Source: Tardiphaga robiniae (GTDB lineage: Bacteria > Pseudomonadota > Alphaproteobacteria > Rhizobiales > Xanthobacteraceae). Taken from it: DNA of 64,000 bases. Positions 32,606-42,175 of the stretch are shown here, one piece after another (position 1 is the stretch's first letter; each line of letters opens with the position of its first letter). Made by a program: the position numbers and the translations under genes. Location: the NCBI RefSeq assembly GCF_001618955.1, contig NZ_LVYV01000001.1, forward strand, positions 751,501-815,500, in the 5' to 3' direction. The notes beneath the pieces are model-generated. The model made no database searches. It worked only from the letters and a program-made list of their open reading frames with translations, and was not told the origin of the DNA.

Positions 32606-34075
32606 TTATCCCACCGCCATCAGAAGTTCTTTCAGCATGTCGTCAATCGTTGAGATCAGCTTCGACGATGCCGAGAAAGTGCGTTCGACCTGCAACATGA
32701 AGGTCATCTCATCATCCATGTTGACGCCATTGACGTTCGACAACGCATCGGCGCTGCGCTCCAGGAGCGTCTGGCTATAGGTGGCGTCGTCGCCGACGCT
32801 CTTGCGTTGCGATTCCAGCCAGCTCACCGAGGAGCCGGCAAAATCGACGAGGCTGCCGCTAGGCTTGCCGAGCGCGGCCGGATCATAGGTTCGGGATGCC
32901 GCCATGCCATCGACTAAGCCTTGAATGCGGGCGAAGAAACCCGCCTCACCGCCGGCATTGTAGACGTAATTAACGCCATTGATCCCACCATCGCGGATCA
33001 GGCTCGGATTGCCGCCAAGGGCCTGATCGACCAGGGCCGTCACCTTGATCGTGCCGGCGAGTCCGGTATTGATCACGCCCGTGGCCGGCATTCCGGGTCC
33101 ACCGGCATAGGTGAAGAGGCCGGCTTGGTCTGGTCCAGCGGCAGCACTCTGATCCTTCTCGGCAAAAATCTCGATCACGGCGCGCGCAACTTCGTCGAGC
33201 TGATTCTGATAGGTCACCATCTTGTCGTCGCGAAGCGTCGCCAGGCCAGCGAGCTTGCCGGAGCCGATCGGCATGATCGCATTAGCGCCGGTAACGGGAA
33301 CGCCATCGATGACCACAGCGTTACCCGTTGTGGCGGCCGTGTAGGAATTTGTCGGAGCGAAGGTTACGGAGCGAGCGGTACGCTCGAACAACGTGACCCC
33401 GGAATCCGTATAGACAACCATGTCATTGTTCGCGCGGGTGGCAAACGTGATTCCAACCTCTTGGGACAGCTTCGACAGGATACTGTCGCGCGTATCAAGG
33501 TAGTCGGTGACGTCGGAGCCGGAGATCGTTCCCTTGATGATCGCCGTATTGACCGTCTCGAATTGCGCCAGAAGCTGATTGATATTCCCGACCGACGTCG
33601 CCATTTCGGCGTCGGCATCCGCGCGAACAGTCTGCACGGTGTTGGTCGAATCGTTCAGCGATGCGGCAACATTTTTGGCCGCCGTGACGGCGGAATTCGC
33701 GAACGTTACGTTATCCGGCGCCGATGCATATTGCTGCAGGGCGCTTTTCAGCTTGGCCAGTTGCGCCGCGGCAGACTGATCGAGCTCGGGGTCGTCGATG
33801 GTGACAGCCGCAACCTTCTGCAGACCGTTATAAAGGGCATCCTGCTGTGCGGTGTTCGATACCGCCTTGACGACATTGTTGAACAAGCCGGCGCTGGCGG
33901 CCCGCTGAATACCACTGACATAGACACCGCTGCCCGGCTGGGAAACGATCAGAGCATTCTTGCGGGAGTAGCCGTCCTGATGCAGGCCGGCGACGTTGCG
34001 CGAGATGACGGAAGACTGGACACCCGACGCCATAAGCGACGAGCGGGCCGAATTGAGTGCGACCGTAAGTGACAT
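32606..34075 (-). CDS. flgK: Hook-associated protein FlgK
   Basis: A 489-residue FlgK (HAP1). The N-terminus (MSLTVALNSARSSLMASGVQ, then SRNVAGLHQDGYSRKNALIV) and C-terminus (SNVNGVNMDDEMTFMLQVER, then SSKLISTIDDMLKELLMAVG) carry the paired helices that polymerize at the hook tip. Exported by the flagellar type III path. The operon continues into flgL. Confidence 0.95.
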   Translation of the reverse strand: MSLTVALNSARSSLMASGVQSSVISRNVAGLHQDGYSRKNALIVSQPGSGVYVSGIQRAASAGLFNNVVKAVSNTAQQDALYNGLQKVAAVTIDDPELDQSAAAQLAKLKSALQQYASAPDNVTFANSAVTAAKNVAASLNDSTNTVQTVRADADAEMATSVGNINQLLAQFETVNTAIIKGTISGSDVTDYLDTRDSILSKLSQEVGITFATRANNDMVVYTDSGVTLFERTARSVTFAPTNSYTAATTGNAVVIDGVPVTGANAIMPIGSGKLAGLATLRDDKMVTYQNQLDEVARAVIEIFAEKDQSAAAGPDQAGLFTYAGGPGMPATGVINTGLAGTIKVTALVDQALGGNPSLIRDGGINGVNYVYNAGGEAGFFARIQGLVDGMAASRTYDPAALGKPSGSLVDFAGSSVSWLESQRKSVGDDATYSQTLLERSADALSNVNGVNMDDEMTFMLQVERTFSASSKLISTIDDMLKELLMAVG

Positions 34076-34107
34076 TAGAGACTCCCGTCAGTGATCCGCG
34101 CTGTGCG

Positions 34108-35358
34108 CTAGCGCTTCAGGTTGACGAGTACGTCGAGCAAGTCCGCACCGGTCTGAAACACCTTGGAATTCGCGGTGTAGCCACGCTGCGACTCGATCAT
34201 CGCTGTGAGCTCGTTGGCCAGATCGACGTTAGATGCTTCGAGCGCTTCCGGCTTGATGGTACCGAGACCGCTATTGCCCGCGAAATCGACCTGGATGTTG
34301 CCGGAGTTGGTGCTGATCGAATAGACATTCCCGACTTCGGGCGAGAGATTGTCGGGACTCGGTACCGTCGCCAGCGGGATCTTGTAGCTCGCGATTCGCG
34401 TGCCGTCGTCGAAGATCGAATACATGGTGCCGTCTGAGCTCACCTCCACACGGTCGAGCGCGCTCGGCGCGTTGCCGTTGGTCGTGGCCTTGAACTGGAA
34501 CTCGTCCGCGACCTGCGTCATACTCGACATATCGAAAGTGACGGGCGAGCCGCCCGGGATTGTGAAGGCCATCGAGGTCGGGCTCGCGGCAGCGAGGCGG
34601 CCCTTGCCGGTGGCGCTGACGTCGAAGGTAAATGTCTGGGTGGTGCCCAGCTGCGACCCGGCCGCATAGGGGAAGCCGCCGCCTGCTGCCGCGCCTGCGC
34701 TGTTGTAGATCTGCACATCCCATGTATTGGCGGCTGTCTTGAACATGTACATGTCAAGTTTCACCGCATTTCCAATATTATCGTAGGTGATGACCGACGT
34801 TTTCGACGTAAAATTCGGCGGTCCGGCGCTGATCGCAGCATTGGAATCCAGGTTGGCGCTACTGATGCCTGCCTGGGTCGTCGGATTTCCCAACAAGGAC
34901 TGCTGCGCGATGTTTACGACCTCGAGATTGCCGAGGCCGTTGGCAACGACGTTCGGCTGGGCGCCATTCTTGATGTTGTAGCCCATCAGATAGTAGCCAC
35001 CGGTATTGTAGAGATTCCCCTGGCCATCCGGAACGAAAGAGCCAGCGCGCGTCAGGTAAGGCGTGCCTCCTGCGTCGCTGACAACGAAGAATCCGTTGCC
35101 CTGGATCGCCAAATCGGTCGCGGACGTCGTATAATTCATCGTACCGGGATCAGAGATCGCGTAACGAACCTGCGTCTCGACACTACCGGAATTGTAGTTT
35201 CCGGTTCCGCTGCGAAGGATAAGGGAGGAGAATTCCGTCGAGGCGCGCTTGTAGCCCGTGGTATTCACGTTCGCGATATTGTCAGCGACCGTCGCCAGTT
35301 TGTTCGACTGCGCGTTCATGCCGGAGCCGCCTGTGCGCATCACCCCATACAGACTCAT
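34108..35358 (-). CDS. flgE: Flagellar hook protein FlgE
   Basis: A 416-residue hook subunit. The start MSLYGVMRTGGSGMNAQSNK and ADNIANVNTTGYKR are the rod/hook signature. The C-terminus (EASNVDLANELTAMIESQRG, then YTANSKVFQTGADLLDVLVN) is the matching D0 helix. Glycine/serine/alanine-rich middle domains form the hook surface. ATTATCCTCC lies just upstream on the plus strand, so the minus strand reads GGAGGATAAT before the ATG, a strong ribosome site. Confidence 0.96.
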   Translation of the reverse strand: MSLYGVMRTGGSGMNAQSNKLATVADNIANVNTTGYKRASTEFSSLILRSGTGNYNSGSVETQVRYAISDPGTMNYTTSATDLAIQGNGFFVVSDAGGTPYLTRAGSFVPDGQGNLYNTGGYYLMGYNIKNGAQPNVVANGLGNLEVVNIAQQSLLGNPTTQAGISSANLDSNAAISAGPPNFTSKTSVITYDNIGNAVKLDMYMFKTAANTWDVQIYNSAGAAAGGGFPYAAGSQLGTTQTFTFDVSATGKGRLAAASPTSMAFTIPGGSPVTFDMSSMTQVADEFQFKATTNGNAPSALDRVEVSSDGTMYSIFDDGTRIASYKIPLATVPSPDNLSPEVGNVYSISTNSGNIQVDFAGNSGLGTIKPEALEASNVDLANELTAMIESQRGYTANSKVFQTGADLLDVLVNLKR

Positions 35359-35432
35359 CGATTATCCTCCGTTTCACGTGTGAAGTATTAGAATTGAAGT
35401 TGCTTGTGCGAGGCTGGTGGTTATCCACAGGG

Positions 35433-36041
35433 TCATCGTGACGCAGTGCGTTCCGCGCAGAAGTCGCGCGCCTTGCTCGTCCATGACCCGAATCCGCTCG
35501 CGACAAGACTGCCGATAACACTGCAGATGTAGCGTTTTTGGCCGACGATATTGGTCGGCCCGGCATTGTAGCGCGCGACAGCCATCGTCCAGTTTCCCTC
35601 GCGCTCACGCAGATCTTTCAGAAATCGCGCGGCATAATCGACATTGCGCGCGGGATCGAACATCGCTTCCACGCTGGGAAACTTCTCGCCGTGATAGCGA
35701 TGATTGATCTGCATGCAGCCGAGATCGACCAGCTTGGCGCCCTTGTTTTTTTCTTCTGCGAAGCGCGTAACGGCATTGCGCAGATCGGTGGCCAGCACCG
35801 TCTTGCCGTCGACGTTGAGCGCATAGGGATTCAGCACACCCTTGCGCCCGGTCTCGCTGAGACCGACCGCAAAGAGAACGCCGAGTGGCACATTGTGGCG
35901 GCGTGCCGCGCGCGCCATCTCCCGTTCGCACGGCCCCTCGGCTCGAGCGTCCGTTACAGCGCTAGATATAAACAGTGCTGCTGCGAACCCGACTGCTATT
36001 CTGATCCTGCTGCCGTTCTGACGGCCTTGGCGATTGCTCAT
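35433..36041 (-). CDS. Secreted lytic transglycosylase (SLT domain) of the flagellar cluster
   Basis: Start taken as ATG 36041 (MSNRQGRQNGSRIRIAVGFA), which gives a signal peptide ending near DARAEG. The domain contains VLFAVGLSETGRKG with the catalytic glutamate, GCMQINHRYHG and VARYNAG, the three motifs of SLT-type lytic transglycosylases. It probably cuts peptidoglycan to let the rod through, standing in for the muramidase domain missing from the FlgJ-like protein at 26250. It overlaps the 3' end of the motD-like gene by 80 bases. Confidence 0.85.
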   Translation of the reverse strand: MSNRQGRQNGSRIRIAVGFAAALFISSAVTDARAEGPCEREMARAARRHNVPLGVLFAVGLSETGRKGVLNPYALNVDGKTVLATDLRNAVTRFAEEKNKGAKLVDLGCMQINHRYHGEKFPSVEAMFDPARNVDYAARFLKDLREREGNWTMAVARYNAGPTNIVGQKRYICSVIGSLVASGFGSWTSKARDFCAERTASR

Positions 36042-37191
36042 GATCCTGCCTGTTATGCCGTGCGCCGCTCTGTGCATCGCCGGACGACCGGCCCGAAGAA
36101 CCACCGTCCGCCTGCGATCCGCCTGACGAGGGCAGCGAAGAACGTTGGTCCGACGGGGCTTGTTGTTGCTGTTGCTGCTGACCGTTGTTCAGATTTGCGT
36201 CAGGGGTGCGGGTATGATCGATCGCCGCGATATCGAAGGTATAGCCAGCCGACTGCATGGCGTCGGTAAGCGCACCGCGCTCCTGCCGCAGCATCTGCGT
36301 GGTTTCGTAGCGATCCGCAGTGAGATGAATCTCCACGGAATCGCCGGCAAGCCGCATCTTCACCGTGACAGAGCCGAGATTGGGCGGATCGAGTTCGAGC
36401 GTCATCATGCGCACCGGCCGGCTATCCGCAGCTTTGTTCGTTTCGAGCCCCGGCGCGTCAGCCGCGCGAGCCCCTTCAGGTGATGCGACGGTCACCAGAT
36501 CAGTAGCCATCCGATCGACGATCTTCTGCAGCGTCGTCACCTGTTGCACGGGTTCGAAATGCGTCTCTTGCTCACGGACGACCGCCTTCGCAACCGGAAG
36601 CGGCTTGGTATCCGTCGTCTCGACCGCCAACGTAAATCGTTGCGTGGCAGCCGCATCGGCGTCAGGCACGTCGGCTGTTGCGGCTTGAATGAGCTTGGCG
36701 GGATCGCGCGGAGCATCATCTGTCTTCACGTCCGGTACCGAGATGCGAGCCACCGCCTTGTCATCGCTTGGCAAAGGTGAGTGTGCGTGATCGAGTTTGG
36801 CCATTACCGCGCTGAGCGCGGGATCCGGTCCGCGCCAGGGTGCAGATTTTGTCGCGCTCTCGTCGCCCTTCGTGGCCTTTGAATCGTCATCATCGGCTTG
36901 ATCGTCGCTGACGTTTGGCTTTTGCGCGACTTCACCCGTCAATTCCGCAAGAACGGATGCCGCGTCGAGCATCGGCTTTGCGTCGACGATTTTCGCGTCA
37001 TCGACTGTCTTGGCAACATGCGGCGTGACTGTTTTGGTCTCCTTTGAGACCAGGCGGAGCTGCTCGCGAAAATGATCGGCCTTCTCCTTGCCGTCCTTGG
37101 CATGGGCACCGCCGTTCAATCCGCCTTTCGTCCCAGTCTTTCCGGCCGCTGTCTGGCGAAGCGCTGCCATCAGGAGATCGGCATTGTTCAT
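35962..37191 (-). CDS. motD: Hook-length control protein (MotD / FliK type)
   Basis: A 409-residue protein with a long disordered N-terminal ruler region. The C-terminal FliK-type domain is RMMTLELDPPNLGSVTVKMR with LAGDSVEIHLTADRYETTQM. It then has a glutamine run (nine Q with one A, near 36155-36180) and a Ser/Gly/Arg-rich tail. It measures the hook and switches export specificity. In rhizobia it was named MotD. The ATG overlaps the motC stop by four bases. Confidence 0.85.
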   Translation of the reverse strand: MNNADLLMAALRQTAAGKTGTKGGLNGGAHAKDGKEKADHFREQLRLVSKETKTVTPHVAKTVDDAKIVDAKPMLDAASVLAELTGEVAQKPNVSDDQADDDDSKATKGDESATKSAPWRGPDPALSAVMAKLDHAHSPLPSDDKAVARISVPDVKTDDAPRDPAKLIQAATADVPDADAAATQRFTLAVETTDTKPLPVAKAVVREQETHFEPVQQVTTLQKIVDRMATDLVTVASPEGARAADAPGLETNKAADSRPVRMMTLELDPPNLGSVTVKMRLAGDSVEIHLTADRYETTQMLRQERGALTDAMQSAGYTFDIAAIDHTRTPDANLNNGQQQQQQQAPSDQRSSLPSSGGSQADGGSSGRSSGDAQSGARHNRQDHEQSPRPSERQQDQNSSRVRSSTVYI

Positions 37192-38375
37192 CGGGTTTTC
37201 TCCTTTAATTGCTCCTGCGACGCATCGAGCAGCTTTTGCGCGCGGTCGACGGCGGCGAGAGAGCGGCTGAAATCAATGCGCGGCCGCATGGCCGTCTTCG
37301 CTTCGCTGCTTCCGTCGCTCTTGGCTTTTGCCTCCGGCAGCGCCTTTCGAACATTCAGTCCAATGGCAAGCGCCGCGGTTTGCAGTTCGACATCACGTTC
37401 GGACAGTTTTGCCTTGTCGATCTGCTCAAGCTCGGCGATTGCCGTACTGTGTGCAGATGTGGCAACGCGTGCCGCGGCACGATACAGGCGCGCGCGTACA
37501 CGCTCGGCGCTGTCGTCATCGGACAATGCAAATACACGGTCGGCGGCTAGCACCGTCATTTCAGTCTTGCCGCGAACCAATGCCGTTCTTGCAATCAGAA
37601 GATAGAGTGCCCGCTGGCTTGCCCGATCGAGATGATCGAGCACGGCGACAAGACGCGGGAAACGATCGGGGCGTTGAACGAAGCTGAAGCGTGCAACAGA
37701 GAGCGCAAAGCGCTGACGGAAATTGCCCGCATAGATAGAATGCCGATATCGGCGAAAGTAACGCACCGCGAGGGCTTCGAATTTGTCGAAGTCGTCGTCC
37801 TGTCCAACGATGAAAATCTCCCGACGCAGTGCCGCTTCCTCGACCAGCGTGCCCGGCATCATCAACCGCACCTCGTCGAGCAATGCGATCGCCACCTTCA
37901 GGTCGTCCTGCGCAACCAGTGCCGATTGCACCAGCGCAATCTCCGCACCGAGTGCTGCAGGTAGACTACGTGGCTTGATATTGGCGAGCTTCGATTTCGC
38001 TTCGTCCGTGCGCCCTTCGACATAGGCGATGGCGCCATCGACAATGGCCTCGTCAATGTTCAGCACGTTGCGGGAGCGCAGGCTCGCGACCACTTGCGGA
38101 GACCCGCCACTCAAGAGGAAGGTGACAGCTGCGCGCGAATTGCGCGGCTCCTTCCAGACGGCGGCATCGGCCTTCAGGAAGCTCTCACCCAGGCGCTTCA
38201 GCAGGGCAGGTTGGGAATTGTGAGCGTCGAGATCGCCGCGCGCAATCTGATCTTGCAACATCTGCAATGAACGAACCATCTGATACGGCTCGCGCATCTG
38301 GTCATCGGCCGGTTGCGCATGTGCGCTGCCAAGACAGGCTAGAAGCGTTGCTGCAATGATCCTGGCGCTGGTCAT
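37188..38375 (-). CDS. motC: Periplasmic motility protein MotC
   Basis: Start taken as ATG 38375 (MTSARIIAATLLACLGSAHA), which overlaps the motB stop and supplies a signal peptide; upstream frame sequence is arginine-rich. The mature part is helical, with tetratricopeptide-like stretches (AALRREIFIVGQDDDFDKFE, then RYFRRYRHSIYAGNFRQRFA). This fits rhizobial MotC, a periplasmic protein that stabilizes MotB and needs the chaperone MotE, also encoded here. Coupled to motB and motD by stop/start overlaps. Confidence 0.88.
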   Translation of the reverse strand: MTSARIIAATLLACLGSAHAQPADDQMREPYQMVRSLQMLQDQIARGDLDAHNSQPALLKRLGESFLKADAAVWKEPRNSRAAVTFLLSGGSPQVVASLRSRNVLNIDEAIVDGAIAYVEGRTDEAKSKLANIKPRSLPAALGAEIALVQSALVAQDDLKVAIALLDEVRLMMPGTLVEEAALRREIFIVGQDDDFDKFEALAVRYFRRYRHSIYAGNFRQRFALSVARFSFVQRPDRFPRLVAVLDHLDRASQRALYLLIARTALVRGKTEMTVLAADRVFALSDDDSAERVRARLYRAAARVATSAHSTAIAELEQIDKAKLSERDVELQTAALAIGLNVRKALPEAKAKSDGSSEAKTAMRPRIDFSRSLAAVDRAQKLLDASQEQLKEKTR

Positions 38376-39709
38376 AGCACGGGAGCACGGATCAGAAGCT
38401 CGATCCGTCGGTTCTGCGCGGCAAGCGGGTCGTTCTGAATTTTCGGCCGGCGGTCCGCATAGCCCTCGATGCGCTCGACCCGCCCGGCGTCGAGGCCGCC
38501 GCGCACCAGCATGTGATACGCCATATGCGCACGTGCGGTCGAAAGCCGCCAATTGTCGTATTCCGATGTGCGATAGACGCGGCTATCGGTGTGACCACGC
38601 ACGATGACCTGGCCGCGGTTCTGCGCGATCATCGGCGTGATCTTATCGAGCGCACGGACGAGACCGGGCGTGGGCTCGGCGGAGCCGTTGGCAAACATTC
38701 CGTAATTCACGTCATCCGTCAGATTGATCAGGAGGCCTTCGGGGGTTTCCCTCACTTCGGCCACCGGACGCGCCGGCCCAATGGCGGCCAGCGCCGCCGA
38801 GATTGCGGCCTGGAGTTTGGCGGCATCCATCGGTTGGGCTTTTTCTGCCTGGGCGGGCGCCTTGTCAGGCTGCGTTTGGGATTTGTCAGCCGGCGCCGTT
38901 GCCTTGTCTGCCTGCGCCGGTTGCGGACGACCCGCTGCCGGATTGGACTTGTCGCCATCGTCAGCAAACAACCCGGCGGGCTTCGGTGCCTCCTGCTTGT
39001 CGGATTTCGCGGGAGTTGAATTCGATCCGGACATTTCCTGCCCCGGGGTGCCGGTGGCGTCAGGCTTGGCATCGAGCGGGCGCGGCTCCTGGCCCTCACT
39101 AGCTGCAGCAGCAATATCCTCGCCGAACGGAAGGCTGCCCGCGTCCTTGCGTCCCGACAGCTTCTTCTCGAGCGACGAGATCGACGCCATCGGCCAGTTG
39201 ATCGGATCGAAGGGGTCTCGATAGGCCTCTCCGCCTTTCAGCCCTTCTTTGCGATTTGGATCGAGCGCCGCGCTGGTCTGCCCCGGACGCGGTGGACCGC
39301 CGGCAATCTCCGACAGCACCGCATAAGGATCGCGAAACAACGTCGCCTCGCCATAGCGTGGCTGCGGAGGCTGCGGACGCGCGAGCGAATCCGTCGGCTG
39401 ACCTGGCTCCGGATGCGGCCACTTGCTCTCGCCTTCCACGGCCTTTCCGGGGTCCACCCGTCGGGCATCGTTGATGCCTTTCCGATCCGGCGTCGAGTCC
39501 GTCAGCTTGATCGGATTGAAATAGGTGGCAACGCTCTCACGCGTTTCCTGATTGGTGGCATTGATCAGCCACATCACCAGGAAGAATGCCATCATCGCCG
39601 TCATGAAGTCGGCGTAAGCGATTTTCCAGACACTGTTCTTCGTCTCGCCGCTCTCAAGCGAACTGCGGCGGCGGATGATCACTATTTCTGGCGGAAGCGG
39701 ATCGGCCAT
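38372..39709 (-). CDS. motB: Flagellar motor stator protein MotB
   Basis: A 445-residue stator subunit. WKIAYADFMTAMMAFFLVMW is the single membrane helix with the proton-binding aspartate (D34). A long Pro/Ala/Gln/Lys linker (about residues 80-300) is followed by an OmpA-type peptidoglycan-binding domain (about 320-440; GQVIVRGHTDSRVYRTSEYD, LSTARAHMAYHMLVRGGL). The linker is longer than in enteric MotB, as in other rhizobia, where MotC binds. It partners MotA, encoded at 53687. Confidence 0.95.
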   Translation of the reverse strand: MADPLPPEIVIIRRRSSLESGETKNSVWKIAYADFMTAMMAFFLVMWLINATNQETRESVATYFNPIKLTDSTPDRKGINDARRVDPGKAVEGESKWPHPEPGQPTDSLARPQPPQPRYGEATLFRDPYAVLSEIAGGPPRPGQTSAALDPNRKEGLKGGEAYRDPFDPINWPMASISSLEKKLSGRKDAGSLPFGEDIAAAASEGQEPRPLDAKPDATGTPGQEMSGSNSTPAKSDKQEAPKPAGLFADDGDKSNPAAGRPQPAQADKATAPADKSQTQPDKAPAQAEKAQPMDAAKLQAAISAALAAIGPARPVAEVRETPEGLLINLTDDVNYGMFANGSAEPTPGLVRALDKITPMIAQNRGQVIVRGHTDSRVYRTSEYDNWRLSTARAHMAYHMLVRGGLDAGRVERIEGYADRRPKIQNDPLAAQNRRIELLIRAPVL

Positions 39710-39710
39710 C

Positions 39711-40406
39711 TCAGCTTTGGACCGCCATTTTCAAGCGCTCGGTCCATATCTTGAGCTGGGTCTCAAGCACGATCTGGTCGACGACAATCGACGCTTCTGT
39801 TTCGGGGCCGGCACGCAACTCCGATGCAATGGCGCGGACGCCGAGCTTGCTGCGGATCAATTCGAGCAAGTCCGATGGACCGGTGATGCGCAGGACCGGA
39901 CGGCGGCTATCGGTTGTGATTGACGACAAATGCTCGATGAACGCAGTGACGGCCTGCTTCTGTACGGCGTTACTGATGAGCGGCTCGAGAAGTCGAGCGG
40001 CTACGCCAGCGATTCTTCCCTGCAACTGGTCGCCCATTTCGGCGATATCGCCGGCGAGCTTGGCCGCCGTCTCGTTGAGCAATTGCTGCCGTTCTTCGGC
40101 GACCTGCACCGCAAGTGCCTGCTTCTCCTGCTCCAGGCGCTGTTCGAACTCGGCGAGTGCACTCGCATAGCCTTCGGCGCGACCGCGCTCATAGCCATCA
40201 TCCTCCTGCACGAGAGGCGGCTTTGGCTGCATCTGCGGCTGCGGTTGAAACGACGGTTGCTGCTTTGCCTTTTGCAGAAGCGGCTGATGTTGCGGCTGCA
40301 CGCTGGAGTGATGCAGATGGTCGAACGGAACGACGCGGCTGCGTGTTTTTGGCGGCTCCGGTCGATCGAAATCGGCGATCAGACGTGCGACTTGCTCTGC
40401 GCTCAT
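39711..40406 (-). CDS. FliH-like export ATPase regulator
   Basis: Start taken as ATG 40406 (MSAEQVARLIADFDRPEPPK), which overlaps the fliF stop by four bases. A Gln/Pro-rich N-terminal part is followed by a long coiled coil (RGRAEGYASALAEFEQRLEQ, then EERQQLLNETAAKLAGDIAE) and a small C-terminal domain (GPETEASIVVDQIVLETQLK). The layout is that of FliH, which holds the ATPase FliI at the C-ring. Annotated as a hypothetical protein in some rhizobia. Confidence 0.7.
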   Translation of the reverse strand: MSAEQVARLIADFDRPEPPKTRSRVVPFDHLHHSSVQPQHQPLLQKAKQQPSFQPQPQMQPKPPLVQEDDGYERGRAEGYASALAEFEQRLEQEKQALAVQVAEERQQLLNETAAKLAGDIAEMGDQLQGRIAGVAARLLEPLISNAVQKQAVTAFIEHLSSITTDSRRPVLRITGPSDLLELIRSKLGVRAIASELRAGPETEASIVVDQIVLETQLKIWTERLKMAVQS

Positions 40407-42046
40407 ACCGCTTCCTCTTGTCTGATCCATTGTTTCAGAATCGCTGCCGCCTGCTTCTCATCAAGCTGGATGATCTGTTCCAGCCGCTTCTGTGGCGTAT
40501 TCTGCATACTGCTCGAGACATCCTGGATAAGATTGGGCGGAGCCTCGCCTCCTGACAGAGCCGCGGCCGCCATCGTGCTGCCGCCACTGAGCAGCGCATT
40601 CGTCTCCGCTTGGAACTGCGTTGTCTCGTCCGTCTTCGCGCTGGCCAGGATCGTATTGATCGCGGGGCGCAGACCGAACCAGATCAGCATGCCGGCCACG
40701 GCTAGAATGGTGATGGCACTCACGAGACTGCCCGCTTGGCGCATCATCACCTCTGTGAAGGTGATCGACGGCACCGGCGCGAGATCGCGCGCACCTTCCA
40801 TGAATTCGACCGCCGAAACCTGAATCTGGTCGCCGCGGGGGCGATCGATGCCAGCTGCGGTCGCAGCAATCTGCGAGATCTCCGCGACCTTGGCTTCGAT
40901 CGCAGCATCGCTCACCTTGTCGCCAAGGCTCGCAATGAGACGCGGCCGATTGACCAGAACGGCAAGGAACATCTTGTTCACCACGAAACCATCGCTCGTG
41001 GTCGTCACCGTCTTCGACGACACTTCGTAGTTGGTGATGTCTTCACGGCGCTGCTTCTCATCATTCTGATTCTTGGCACCGGTCGCATTGACCTGCTGAT
41101 CTGGCAGGTTCTGCTGAACGGTTGTCGGCTGTTGTCGATCGAGGCTCTGCGACGTTTCCTTCTCTCGAACGGCGCGCACTGAGCGCTGCACCCGCGAATC
41201 CGGATCGTAGACCGTCTCGTTGGTCTGTTTCTTGTCGGTCGACAGTTGGGTCGCAACGCTGACCTCGAAGTTATCGAGCCCCAGATAGGGTGTCAGTGCC
41301 CGGCTCACATTCTCCTGGATCGAGCGGCTGACGACCTTCTGCAAATTAGCCATCGTGGTCGGCGTTGCCCCGACGCTGCCGCTGCCATCATCATCCGAAA
41401 GCAGCGAACCGTCACTATCGAGCACGGTGACCTTGTCCGCGGTCATTCCCGGCACGGCCGCAGCTACGAGATGGCGCACAGAACGTGCCGTGCGTGCATC
41501 CGCCAGACCATCCGTTCGCAATACGACCGAAGCCGACGGCGGCGACTGCTCACGCCGGAACGAGCCACGCGCAGGCATCACGATATGGACGCGCGCCGCC
41601 TTGACCCCTTTGAGAACCTGGATCGTCCGCGCAATCTCGCCCTCCAGCGCACGCACGCGCGTGATTTCCTGCATGAATGACGTCAGGCCGAGCGAGCCAA
41701 TCTTGTCGAACAGCTCGTAGCCGCCACCGGTGGTGCTGGGCAGGCCCTTGTCGGCCAGCAGCGTACGCGCCTGCGCCGTCTGGCCGGGACGGACATAGAC
41801 CGTATCGCCTGCCGTATTCAGATCGAAAGCGATATTCGCGTCGCGCAGCACCGAGCTGACACGCGTCACGTCCTCGCGACTGAGCCCCGAATAGAGAACA
41901 TTGTATTCCGGCCGGCTTATGTAGTATGCGCCGCCGCCAACGCCGCCGAACACAGCGAGGCCAACCACCGCGAGCAGAATGAGACGCTTCGTACCCAGCT
42001 CAAGCAGATTGTTCCAGAGCTTCTGCGCGTGCTCGCGATTGACCAT
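40403..42046 (-). CDS. fliF: Flagellar MS-ring protein FliF
   Basis: A 547-residue protein with membrane helices near both ends (LILLAVVGLAVFGGVGGGAY and SLVSAITILAVAGMLIWFGL). Between them are the ring-building domains (RPEYNVLYSGLSREDVTRVS, DNFEVSVATQLSTDKKQTNE). The acidic C-terminus (ARLIQ-like LEQIIQLDEKQAAAILKQWI) binds FliG. FliF is the platform on which rotor and export gate assemble. It is first in a run fliF-fliH-motB-motC-motD. Confidence 0.96.
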   Translation of the reverse strand: MVNREHAQKLWNNLLELGTKRLILLAVVGLAVFGGVGGGAYYISRPEYNVLYSGLSREDVTRVSSVLRDANIAFDLNTAGDTVYVRPGQTAQARTLLADKGLPSTTGGGYELFDKIGSLGLTSFMQEITRVRALEGEIARTIQVLKGVKAARVHIVMPARGSFRREQSPPSASVVLRTDGLADARTARSVRHLVAAAVPGMTADKVTVLDSDGSLLSDDDGSGSVGATPTTMANLQKVVSRSIQENVSRALTPYLGLDNFEVSVATQLSTDKKQTNETVYDPDSRVQRSVRAVREKETSQSLDRQQPTTVQQNLPDQQVNATGAKNQNDEKQRREDITNYEVSSKTVTTTSDGFVVNKMFLAVLVNRPRLIASLGDKVSDAAIEAKVAEISQIAATAAGIDRPRGDQIQVSAVEFMEGARDLAPVPSITFTEVMMRQAGSLVSAITILAVAGMLIWFGLRPAINTILASAKTDETTQFQAETNALLSGGSTMAAAALSGGEAPPNLIQDVSSSMQNTPQKRLEQIIQLDEKQAAAILKQWIRQEEAV

Positions 42047-42121
42047 AAATACCCCTGCCCACTTCCGAATCGATCATCGATTGTGAAGCTTGTCCGAGGG
42101 TTACGGAGAGCTGGAAAGCGA

Positions 42122-42153
42122 AATGGCCGCGACCTTGATGGGTCGCGGCCATT
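42122..42153. terminator. Terminator hairpin after flagellin
   Basis: AATGGCCGCGACC (42122-42134) and GGTCGCGGCCATT (42141-42153) form 13 perfect pairs around a six-base loop, 22 bases beyond the flagellin stop. No long T-run follows. It separates the strongly expressed flagellin gene from fliF. Confidence 0.75.
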
Positions 42154-42175
42154 CCTGTTCACGATGTGAGAGCGA

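Noticed and set aside
32921-34072. 383-codon plus-strand frame opposite flgK
   Set aside because: The minus frame is clearly flgK with both conserved ends; the opposite frame is Arg/Asp/Gly-rich noise.
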